Source of the DNA: a virus | Direction: 5' to 3' (one strand) | IMG/VR virus record: IMGVR_UViG_3300028129_000631 | Span: 1-45,892 of that record | Length of the DNA: 45,892 bases | Part shown: positions 15,537 to 22,626 of the stretch, one piece after another | How the letters are laid out: each line of letters starts with the position of its first letter | Numbering within the stretch: the first letter of the stretch is position 1 | The notes under the pieces: model-generated | What the model was told of the DNA's origin: nothing | The model's database searches: none | What the model saw: only the letters and a program-made list of their open reading frames with translations | Translations under genes and position numbers: made by a program

Positions 15537-16234
15537 CTTGGTGCAAACTCCTGTTGTAGTTTAATGTTATCCATAAATTCTGTTTTTACATGTGCATTCT
15601 CAAAAAAAGAACCTTTGAGAACAGTTGTTTGTGTAAGACTACTATGAGCCATTATACCTCTATTCTCACAACAACCATGTGTTGCTTGAATATACACACC
15701 TACATCATCTGAGCCTGTAACTTTACGAATTTCTCTGTTTATGTCCATTGCTAGTTCTTCTTGTAGTGTACCACGCCTTGCACACCATTGTGCAATACGA
15801 GTATACTTGCTTAGACCAATAAGTTTGTCTGCGGCAATGATACCAATGTATGCAACACCTTTAACAGGTTGATGATGATGTGAACAGACACTTGTTAGTT
15901 CCGAGCGAACAACAAGCATACCTTCATACTTGTCACCTGTTACATTATCTGGTTCATTAGGAAATGCAGTTGCAGGAGGGGGTAATTCATACCTACCTGC
16001 CATGAGTTCGTTGATATACATTTTAGCTAAACGTCTACCTGTATCCATTGAATTTGGATCAGTTTTTCTGTCTATTACTAAACTGTCTAATACGCCTTCA
16101 AACTTTTCAGTGAGTTCGTCTATAAGATTTTCTTTATCACCTTTTTCGATAATATCTGATATATTATCTCCTGCCCAATAACGAGCGCCCGAGGCATCTA
16201 ATCGTGCCTTTAATATTTCGGAAGTCTTTTTCAT
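15533..16234 (-). CDS. folE: GTP cyclohydrolase I
   Basis: The 233-residue protein has the FolE zinc site: Cys117 and a His in CSHHHQPVKG, and the second Cys in the GCCENRG segment. The central region GLSKYTRIAQWCARR and the IMAHSS loop are typical. It converts GTP to dihydroneopterin triphosphate, the first step toward 7-deazaguanines (and folate). The position directly before queE, with a 4-base overlap, shows that its job here is the deazaguanine pathway. A sigma70-like promoter is nested in a hairpin just upstream (16297-16325). Confidence 0.93.
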   Translation of the reverse strand: MKKTSEILKARLDASGARYWAGDNISDIIEKGDKENLIDELTEKFEGVLDSLVIDRKTDPNSMDTGRRLAKMYINELMAGRYELPPPATAFPNEPDNVTGDKYEGMLVVRSELTSVCSHHHQPVKGVAYIGIIAADKLIGLSKYTRIAQWCARRGTLQEELAMDINREIRKVTGSDDVGVYIQATHGCCENRGIMAHSSLTQTTVLKGSFFENAHVKTEFMDNIKLQQEFAPR

Positions 16235-16273
16235 TTATACTATGTTCCTTATCTATATTGTTGTGTATGGTGG

Positions 16274-16312
16274 AAAACCCACCCATATACAATACTATTA
16301 TATACGAGTGGG
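16274..16312 (-). terminator. Terminator-like hairpin after the 100-residue gene
   Basis: On the minus strand a 12-bp stem (with two G-U pairs) encloses an 11-base loop and is followed by only four T residues. It ends the unit of the 100-residue gene, and the promoter of the folE unit is nested in it. Confidence 0.5.
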
Positions 16313-16325
16313 TCTGTAATGTCAA
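16297..16325 (-). promoter_or_regulatory. Sigma70-like promoter of the folE-queE unit
   Basis: TTGACA (16320-16325) and TATAAT (16297-16302) are separated by 17 bases. The -10 box is in the loop of the hairpin at 16278-16312. Confidence 0.75.
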
Positions 16326-16343
16326 TAGCTAATTTAAAATAAA

Positions 16344-16646
16344 TTAATATTGATATGGTTCGTCATTATATCCAAGTCCAGTTCTAGCTGTTTCTGTGAT
16401 AGAACCCATGTCTTGTGTATCAACTACAACCAAGTCATTAACTGTTGAAAGATTAACATAACCTCTTGTGGCTGATGTTGAGCCTAAAGCGTCACCTCTA
16501 TGTGTTGCACCAGATGTTGGTAAGTCTTGCGTTGATTCCGTAATATTACCAAAGTCTGCCATTTCACGCATATCGATTGAACGTCTTACTTTAACCTTTG
16601 GACCAAGCCCTGTGTTATTCATAATCAGTGTTCTATATCTTGCCAT
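16344..16646 (-). CDS. Small phage protein, 100 residues, possibly structural
   Basis: I start the gene at 16646 (MARYRT) because GGGAG lies eight bases upstream; the longer frame from 16694 lacks such a site. The protein is rich in Thr, Ser and Asn with repeats of D/T-rich segments (STQDLPTSGATHRGD), as in some fibre or decoration proteins, but no domain is recognised. A late-type CATAAATA site lies about 50 bases upstream, which agrees with a structural role. Confidence 0.6.
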   Translation of the reverse strand: MARYRTLIMNNTGLGPKVKVRRSIDMREMADFGNITESTQDLPTSGATHRGDALGSTSATRGYVNLSTVNDLVVVDTQDMGSITETARTGLGYNDEPYQY

Positions 16647-16690
16647 GTTGTATTCTCCCATAAAAGTGATAGCGAGTGGGAGACCCACTA

Positions 16691-17761
16691 TCATCTGTAT
16701 TTATGCAATTCTTTAACTAAATTATCAACAGAGTAAAAGTTTCTTACATTTTCAATTTCTTTTGACATTGCATCTTCCATGTCAGAGTTTTTATTCATTA
16801 AGATACGAATATGTGTCTTAATTTGTTCTATGTTTTCTTTTACTGCATCTAAACTAGTTGTCCATTCGCTAGGATATTTGAACGTATCAGACCACATTTC
16901 TGTATATGATAGTCTATCTGGTACCAATGGGATAGCACCAACTACAAGTCCTTCAAATACAGATATACCTAAAGTTTCTTGTAAGTTAGCACTAAACACC
17001 ATCTTTGCCTTACCAAGCATCGTGTGGTATTCTTCTTTCGATAAATTAAGTTCTTGACACTTCACCCAATTATACTCGGGCATTTGCTCTGCAAGATAGT
17101 CAAAAACTTCTGGTTGCTTTTCAGGCGCTAACCTGTGAGGAAATAAAATAGTATCCTCTTTTGCCATACCCTTATAGTCTGCTAAATCGCTTTCTATATA
17201 TTCCATAGGCCAACCCACTTGTCGTATAGAGTGAAGGAGTTGCCGGTCGATATCCCTATCGTCTTCAAAAAATGTCTGGGTAAAAAGGTCAATATGAAAT
17301 CTAGTTGCAAAGAAGTTATCATCGAAACATTCATACATTGACATTTCAGCATTTCGAACCCATGGACGGTTCCCTATTAATCTACCTAAAAAGTCATGAG
17401 GGTCATACGAACCCGCATGCCACATACCCCCAATCCGGATATCAATACCCAACAGTTCAGCCATATATTTTAATTGGATAACTGTTGGGTTCCAAGCATC
17501 AGTGTACAGAAAATAATCACCATCTTTAATTTTGCCTTCACAAAACAGTTGTGAAATTTTTGTAATCTGTGCCGCCTTGTAGATATTAGTACCACCGAAA
17601 TTCAAAAAAGCACCGGGTGTAGTGGCTTCGGGAATGCCTGCACTAGGGCCGTCTATCACCGTCACATTCAGTCCGTTGTTTTTTAGAACAGTTGGGAAAT
17701 GTGTCTTCCATTGCTTAGTGTAGCGGGATTCAACACTTTCCAAATCTACAAGATATATCAT
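16691..17761 (-). CDS. Glycosyltransferase, GT-B fold (GT4-like)
   Basis: The 356-residue protein has the GT-B donor-site region: HRLAPEKQPE near residue 214 and then LQETLGISVFEGLVVGAIPLVP near 265-286, where the E-x(7)-E pattern binds the nucleotide sugar. It starts 3 bases after the Apt stop. Glycosyltransferases of this kind occur in marine T4-like phages and may modify DNA or virion proteins. Because it lies among deazaguanine genes, glycosylation of modified DNA is possible, but that is inference. Confidence 0.8.
   Translation of the reverse strand: MIYLVDLESVESRYTKQWKTHFPTVLKNNGLNVTVIDGPSAGIPEATTPGAFLNFGGTNIYKAAQITKISQLFCEGKIKDGDYFLYTDAWNPTVIQLKYMAELLGIDIRIGGMWHAGSYDPHDFLGRLIGNRPWVRNAEMSMYECFDDNFFATRFHIDLFTQTFFEDDRDIDRQLLHSIRQVGWPMEYIESDLADYKGMAKEDTILFPHRLAPEKQPEVFDYLAEQMPEYNWVKCQELNLSKEEYHTMLGKAKMVFSANLQETLGISVFEGLVVGAIPLVPDRLSYTEMWSDTFKYPSEWTTSLDAVKENIEQIKTHIRILMNKNSDMEDAMSKEIENVRNFYSVDNLVKELHKYR
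16698..16705 (-). promoter_or_regulatory. T4-type late promoter (CATAAATA)
   Basis: CATAAATA lies within the 3' end of the glycosyltransferase gene, about 50 bases before the 100-residue gene. Confidence 0.5.
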
Positions 17762-17764
17762 TCG

Positions 17765-18331
17765 TTACTCCTTTAGGATACTATAAACTTCGTACCCTTG
17801 AGATTTTAGTTTAGCAGAACCACCTAAGAAAGTCAAGTCCATAATACTTGCTATTCCTATAGTCTCTCCGCCTAGTCGTGTAATCAATGACGTTACTGCT
17901 TCCAGTGTTCCACCGGTTGCAATAACATCATCAAGTACTAAAACACGGTCGCCGTCTAACACTGAATCAGATTGTAGGTGTAGTTCGTCTGTACCGTATT
18001 CAAGTTCGTATTCTGTAAAAATAGTTTCGCCTGGTAGTTTACCTTTTTTTCTTGCCATCGCAAATGGTCTATGCATTTCTGCACTAAGGGCTCCTGCTAA
18101 TGGGAATCCACGTGCATCTAATCCAACTATGCGATTGTAGTTATATGCAATTTCTGTTTCATATAACCAATCCTGAATGAGTGACATTACCTTAGATAGT
18201 CCTTGTGGCGTATTAAAAATACTTGCCATATCTTGGTACATAATACCAGGTTTAGGATGATCCGGTATAACTCGGACCATATCCTGTATATCCTGTGTTA
18301 TTAATTCTCTGTAATCAGGTGTCATACTCAA
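17765..18331 (-). CDS. apt: Adenine phosphoribosyltransferase
   Basis: The 188-residue protein has the PRPP-binding signature VLVLDDVIATGGTL near residue 130 and the N-terminal pattern DHPKPGIMYQDM typical of APRT, with GLDARGFPLAG in between. It makes AMP from adenine and PRPP. The length matches the family. It overlaps the queD 3' end by 17 bases, and the glycosyltransferase follows. Its role may be base salvage during infection; a link to the deazaguanine pathway is suggested only by location. Confidence 0.88.
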   Translation of the reverse strand: MSMTPDYRELITQDIQDMVRVIPDHPKPGIMYQDMASIFNTPQGLSKVMSLIQDWLYETEIAYNYNRIVGLDARGFPLAGALSAEMHRPFAMARKKGKLPGETIFTEYELEYGTDELHLQSDSVLDGDRVLVLDDVIATGGTLEAVTSLITRLGGETIGIASIMDLTFLGGSAKLKSQGYEVYSILKE

Positions 18332-18776
18332 TCAACGCCCCATTTTCTCCGTCTTCGGATACTTCAATTTTAACACTACGATTAGGATATTTCTCTGCAA
18401 TCTTATCGAACAAATCATCACTCATCATTTCACATGACTTGTAATCTAGTTCTAAAGTTTTCTCTGCATATAGCTTCTCTAACCAACGTTTAAATTGGAT
18501 AAACTCAATATCCCTGTCGTTGTGCGTGACTGTAATTGCTACACGAAAATGAAAGATATGTCGATGAGGATATCCTAGAAAACTAACATCATACTCATCG
18601 CCAGTTGCCAACGCAGGGTCATCAAGTGCCGCTGGATACTTGTGTATACCTTCTTTCTGAAACGTAACCCAAATCCATCTTGTTGCATTCTGTTTTTGTT
18701 TTTTAATATCGTCTGCCATATTTGCCTTTCTACTTTCGTCTAACATAAAGTCGTAATAACCTTTTCTATTGGTCAT
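18315..18776 (-). CDS. queD: 6-carboxytetrahydropterin synthase-like protein (QueD family, divergent)
   Basis: The 153-residue protein shows the three zinc histidines of the QueD/PTPS fold: His45 (IHKYPA) and the HxH pair His71/His73 (YPHRHIFHF). The SCEMMSDDLFDKI segment corresponds to the PTxENL helix and VSEDGENG to the terminal Glu strand. The active-site cysteine usually found between the histidines is not obvious. The enzyme makes 6-carboxytetrahydropterin, the QueE substrate. It is placed between DpdA and folE/queE on the same strand. The short 67-residue gene overlaps its 5' end. Confidence 0.68.
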   Translation of the reverse strand: MTNRKGYYDFMLDESRKANMADDIKKQKQNATRWIWVTFQKEGIHKYPAALDDPALATGDEYDVSFLGYPHRHIFHFRVAITVTHNDRDIEFIQFKRWLEKLYAEKTLELDYKSCEMMSDDLFDKIAEKYPNRSVKIEVSEDGENGALIEYDT

Positions 18777-18969
18777 CTAGTTGCTCTTGTTCTTTTTCAA
18801 GTGCTACAATTTCTTCTTTAATTCTCATCTTTTCTACTTTCTTAACCTGAACATCTTGATACTTATTATAATCTTTTGTAATCTGATTGTCAAGTGCCCG
18901 ATGTACCTCTCTGAGTTTTTCTAATCGGCGTCCTTTCTTTTTAGCGAATGCTCTTTGTCCTTTTGCCAT
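18766..18969 (-). CDS. Small basic coiled-coil protein, 67 residues
   Basis: The start at 18969 (MAKGQRAF) has AGGAGG eight bases upstream; the longer frame into the DpdA gene has no support. The protein is very rich in Lys, Arg and Glu, starts with a basic patch (FAKKKGRRLEK) and continues as a helix with heptad-like spacing. It may bind nucleic acid. It overlaps queD by 11 bases and follows DpdA by 19 bases. Confidence 0.65.
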   Translation of the reverse strand: MAKGQRAFAKKKGRRLEKLREVHRALDNQITKDYNKYQDVQVKKVEKMRIKEEIVALEKEQEQLDDQ

Positions 18970-18988
18970 TATTTCCTCCTTGGTTGAA

Positions 18989-20530
18989 TTAGCTAAACAA
19001 GTCTGAAACAGTATCAGGTGTATCATACTCTTTACGTTTACCTTTGACTGCTTCCACAAACTCATCTGTCTTTGTATTTGCATCTTCGAACTCCATAAAA
19101 TCTGGAGTTGTAGATATATTTTGAACACGTGATCCTTGACATTTGCGTAAAAATGCTTTGAAGTCTGATAACATGTTCATTGGATCATCTGATACAAATA
19201 ATTCTTCAACAAATTTTGCAAAATACAATACTGTATCAGGCACAACATCACTTAACACATTAGTTTTGCCTAAGTTCATGTTGTGTATATCAATCTTATC
19301 ATGTAACATTTCATATTCATGGTCAAATCTACGTAATGCATCTTGCATACCTTTGATATGATACTCTGTGTTATGTGCTTGAATTAATATATAAGATAGA
19401 CTATCCCAACTTGATTTGGCTTCTTTTTTGTTTCTATTCAACATGCCTGGTTGCATGTAATTGATATCTCTCATATTAAGTCGAGAACCAATTTCCCCAT
19501 CATACATCCAAGGTTGATCCGGATTAGAAATATCTTGTCTCCAGTTCAACTTCTTAGTCTTGTAAGACCAAGCGTTTCCATTCAAGTCGGGATAATCATA
19601 TGCTAAACCTTTAGATGCAGTTATATATGGAGAAGCCGCATCAAAAGATATAGTGATATTTGGATTAACATGTTTTCGTAGTTGTCTCTGTATAGCAGTT
19701 AAGAAACAACCCCACGGGAGAACACTAATGCCTAGTGTATGTATCCAAACATCGTCACCTGCTAACATACCATCATCACGCATTGTGATTAATCGTCTTA
19801 GCAGAAGTTCTGCATCACCGGCATGGTCGCCAGCCATAGCCCAACCTTCAAATGCTCTATCACCATATACTTTTGGGTCATTGAACTTTTTGACTGCTTG
19901 GTACCATTTCTCGCTTGTTTCCCAATTAGCACCATGTAGTGTATTGAGAAATTTAGTCTTACCGGGAATACGATTGTCGATAAAAAATTGATGATTAAAG
20001 ATTGTCTTTTCTAAACATTCATCTGCTGTTTTAAGACCTGTCTTATCACGATACTGCGGAAGATATCCCCACATAGGAATATCAAGTGTCATACTATAAT
20101 CACAGTATTCTTCTAACCATGTCATAATACTACAACGTGTCTTTTGCCAATCTGCACCAGTTTCGAAATTACTCCAGTCTAGCTTCCAAGCACCACTACC
20201 AATTTGATAGCCGCCTGAATCACCTACTAATACTGTGTTTTCTCTATCACGGTTAACGACCATACCATCATCAATTTTAGAACCTTCTAAATCAAGATTG
20301 GCATGCCCTGCGGAGTAAAGACCATGAGCGTAATGTACATAGCCTTTATCTTTATCCAAGATATTTAATCCATCTAACCCGTGTTCAAATCCTTTAGGGA
20401 TACGTTCTGGTGGGAACATATCTGTCTTGTCCGCATAATGCTGAGAGATTTTGCGAACATAGAAATTTGAAATAGCCGGCAAAAAGATTGCATAACCGGA
20501 ACTTAGATTATTTTTACCTAAGTCTTTCAC
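18989..20530 (-). CDS. dpdA: DpdA-like DNA-guanine transglycosylase (TGT superfamily)
   Basis: The 513-residue protein keeps the TGT barrel landmarks: GDSGGYQ at 103-109 (TGT: DSGGFQ, with the general acid Asp104), LDIP at 149-152, a substrate loop NTLHGANW near 197, AMAGDHAG near 231, and SFDAASPY at 295-302 with Asp297 at the place of the TGT nucleophile. The CxCxxC zinc site of bacterial TGT is absent. DpdA enzymes exchange guanine in DNA for a 7-deazaguanine, which protects phage DNA from restriction. FolE, QueE and QueD are encoded nearby. It lies 3 bases after gp45. Confidence 0.82.
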   Translation of the reverse strand: MKDLGKNNLSSGYAIFLPAISNFYVRKISQHYADKTDMFPPERIPKGFEHGLDGLNILDKDKGYVHYAHGLYSAGHANLDLEGSKIDDGMVVNRDRENTVLVGDSGGYQIGSGAWKLDWSNFETGADWQKTRCSIMTWLEEYCDYSMTLDIPMWGYLPQYRDKTGLKTADECLEKTIFNHQFFIDNRIPGKTKFLNTLHGANWETSEKWYQAVKKFNDPKVYGDRAFEGWAMAGDHAGDAELLLRRLITMRDDGMLAGDDVWIHTLGISVLPWGCFLTAIQRQLRKHVNPNITISFDAASPYITASKGLAYDYPDLNGNAWSYKTKKLNWRQDISNPDQPWMYDGEIGSRLNMRDINYMQPGMLNRNKKEAKSSWDSLSYILIQAHNTEYHIKGMQDALRRFDHEYEMLHDKIDIHNMNLGKTNVLSDVVPDTVLYFAKFVEELFVSDDPMNMLSDFKAFLRKCQGSRVQNISTTPDFMEFEDANTKTDEFVEAVKGKRKEYDTPDTVSDLFS

Positions 20531-20533
20531 GCT

Positions 20534-21289
20534 TTAATTACCTGATTTAGCTGGTAAGATGTATTCGTATAGACCTAATCCGCTATCTACTTGAATCATC
20601 ATTGCACCTTGGTCTGAGATTTTAACACTCATTGTGCTAGTATCACCAAGTTTCAAAATTGTAAGTACAGTCGATAGAGGGAAACTCCAACCAGTGTTTA
20701 GTTCACCGTTAACATTCTGTGCGAATGGAAGTTCTACTCTGTCTGTTGAACGGTCACCGATAAAGAATTTCAGTACACCGTCTACTGTCTTAACAGTAAA
20801 GAGTGGATCAAATGCTCCTAGAATACCTGCAAAGTATTGTAAGTCTTTGATTGCTTTTTGTGTTGGCATAACTTCAACGTCCCATTTGGCACCTTTAAAG
20901 TTTGCTGTTTTAATCTGTGCATCAACAAGTTCACTTACGATTACACGATAAGTTGATTGCATTGCACCTTCGATTGAGAATGATAGTTGTGTAGGGACCA
21001 TTTCGCCATTGCGTTCCTCATGTCCAACTTCTACACCGGCTTTAACTGATTTACCTTCTCTATCTTCACCTTCATAGTTTAGATAACCGTTGAGTACGCC
21101 TAGTCTACCAAGACCAAACTTGCCTTTGAATTCGTTAACTGGTGTATGTAGTTTGCCTCGTAACACCACTGTTCTATCGTCATCCATAGCATCAATCGTT
21201 GTACCAGTATCATCTGTAGTGACTTTAGCCGCTTGAATGATACCTAACGAATGAGTATGCTTAACAATATCCTTTAAAATATCCTGCAT
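20534..21289 (-). CDS. 45: Sliding clamp, T4 gp45-like
   Basis: The 251-residue protein matches T4-type gp45 clamps of marine phages: start LKDIVKHTHSLG, central LNYEG, FAGILGAFDPLF and the C-terminal GLGLYEYILPA. gp45 trimers encircle DNA, tether gp43 and, with gp55/gp33, activate late promoters. It lies 3 bases before dpdA and has its own sigma70-like promoter (21319-21347). The polymerase gene is 1.3 kb upstream. The length is slightly above T4 gp45 (228). Confidence 0.88.
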   Translation of the reverse strand: MQDILKDIVKHTHSLGIIQAAKVTTDDTGTTIDAMDDDRTVVLRGKLHTPVNEFKGKFGLGRLGVLNGYLNYEGEDREGKSVKAGVEVGHEERNGEMVPTQLSFSIEGAMQSTYRVIVSELVDAQIKTANFKGAKWDVEVMPTQKAIKDLQYFAGILGAFDPLFTVKTVDGVLKFFIGDRSTDRVELPFAQNVNGELNTGWSFPLSTVLTILKLGDTSTMSVKISDQGAMMIQVDSGLGLYEYILPAKSGN

Positions 21290-21318
21290 TTTCTTTCTCC
21301 TTATGGTTTATTAATACT

Positions 21319-21347
21319 ATATTAACACTATTTGCTATCAATGTCAA
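21319..21347 (-). promoter_or_regulatory. Sigma70-like promoter of the clamp gene
   Basis: TTGACA (21342-21347) and TAATAT (21319-21324) are separated by 17 bases. The -35 lies in the 3' end of the methyltransferase-like gene, and the leader has an AAGGAG before the gp45 ATG. Confidence 0.65.
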
Positions 21348-21873
21348 TACCCTTTTTAGTTTTTCCTGCTACTGGATTATCTACCCAATGTATTTGGTTT
21401 GGAGGCATAAAACCCCATATAAACCAAGCATTACCGAATGTAGGCGAACCTTTTCCAGTAAAATCAATACGATAATTATACACAAGTGCGGACATTCCTT
21501 TGTCCATAAACATCTTCCCTCGTCTTGCTCCCTGAAAACTTGTCACGGGAAGTAACAAAGCAAACGGCTTATCTAATGCATAACAATGCTCTAAGAATTG
21601 GTCTTTCTTGCTATACGGTGGATTAGTTATAATGCCATCATAGACATCACTCCGTGTACAATCAAAGAAATCCCTACCATCAGACCCAACAATATTATAA
21701 CCGTATTTGTTGAATCCGGAAACAATGCTACCGCTTTTTTCACTAGTCGCTTCATAATAAGTCTTATCCTTATCTAAATATTTTAGCAGAGGAAGTATTT
21801 GATCCTCTGGTGTATAGCATTCATCAGACGCTTCATTAGTCGCTCTACGATTAATTAAGTCAGTATATGACAT
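21328..21873 (-). CDS. DNA adenine methyltransferase-like protein
   Basis: The 181-residue protein has the amino-methyltransferase motif IV as TNPPYSKK near residue 83, and an N-terminal CYTPEDQILPLL, as in N6-adenine methyltransferases. The SAM-binding loop is unusual (EATSEKSGSIV rather than a DPxxGxG), so activity is uncertain. It is also shorter than most Dam-type enzymes. It overlaps the SGNH-like gene (TAATG at 21873). A SAM synthetase is encoded in the window. Confidence 0.65.
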   Translation of the reverse strand: MSYTDLINRRATNEASDECYTPEDQILPLLKYLDKDKTYYEATSEKSGSIVSGFNKYGYNIVGSDGRDFFDCTRSDVYDGIITNPPYSKKDQFLEHCYALDKPFALLLPVTSFQGARRGKMFMDKGMSALVYNYRIDFTGKGSPTFGNAWFIWGFMPPNQIHWVDNPVAGKTKKGIDIDSK

Positions 21874-22625
21874 TATTTTATTCTCTCCAATTTAGGTGCA
21901 ATAAAATCTCTTATCATTTCTTCATTAGTTTCATCATTGAAATGATTACCATCGCATGTAATATCTTTATCGGCATACTTCTTTGTATAATACTCATGTG
22001 CATTTGTACCATCAAAGTCTATATACAATGATTTCTGTAGCATTGATTCAAATCCAGGATAGTTATAGAAGTCCCACGATTTGTGCCATGTTACAACCTT
22101 TATATCTAATAGTTTGCATAATTTAATTGCCTGATACACATCTAACATGCCCCAAAACTCTGGTGACATATGATTTGCCGCCATCTGTTCTTGTGTTTCT
22201 TTCCAATGCTGAAAAGTTTTTCTAGTTTTTGCAAACCATTCTTCTTCCATATCTTGCGTTAATGCTCTCATAAATTCATATATCGATGCAGAATCTTTAT
22301 AAACATCATCTTCGATGATAGACATATCAGTGACATGTTTTATCTTTAGATAAGGTTCTGTAAGACATTTAAAGTTTAATTCTGACCTATTGTTTACTAA
22401 CTCCATTAACAGAATATCAATGTTATATTTTTCTTTTAAGTATACAATCTTATTTAGGTAAAGTTCTGTGCCCTTGCTAGAACATGCTGAATTAACAAAC
22501 GACATGTTTGTTGTATATTTCTCTAGCCATGTTTCAAATGGCAATGCTAAATTGTTTTCTCCGGTCTCTTTGTTATGGTGACAACCTACACTATAACTAG
22601 ACCCTACTATTCCTACATTGTGCAT
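21873..22625 (-). CDS. SGNH/GDSL-like hydrolase
   Basis: I start the gene at 22625 (MHNVGIVG), one base after the polymerase stop; the longer frame would run into the polymerase gene. The 250-residue protein has a block I GSSYSVG with the nucleophile serine, and a block V-like DGNHFN with Asp and His near the C-terminus. SGNH enzymes remove acyl or acetyl groups. Another protein of this type is at 36637-37470. Placement between polymerase and methyltransferase gives no hint of substrate. Confidence 0.6.
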   Translation of the reverse strand: MHNVGIVGSSYSVGCHHNKETGENNLALPFETWLEKYTTNMSFVNSACSSKGTELYLNKIVYLKEKYNIDILLMELVNNRSELNFKCLTEPYLKIKHVTDMSIIEDDVYKDSASIYEFMRALTQDMEEEWFAKTRKTFQHWKETQEQMAANHMSPEFWGMLDVYQAIKLCKLLDIKVVTWHKSWDFYNYPGFESMLQKSLYIDFDGTNAHEYYTKKYADKDITCDGNHFNDETNEEMIRDFIAPKLERIK

Positions 22626-22626
22626 A

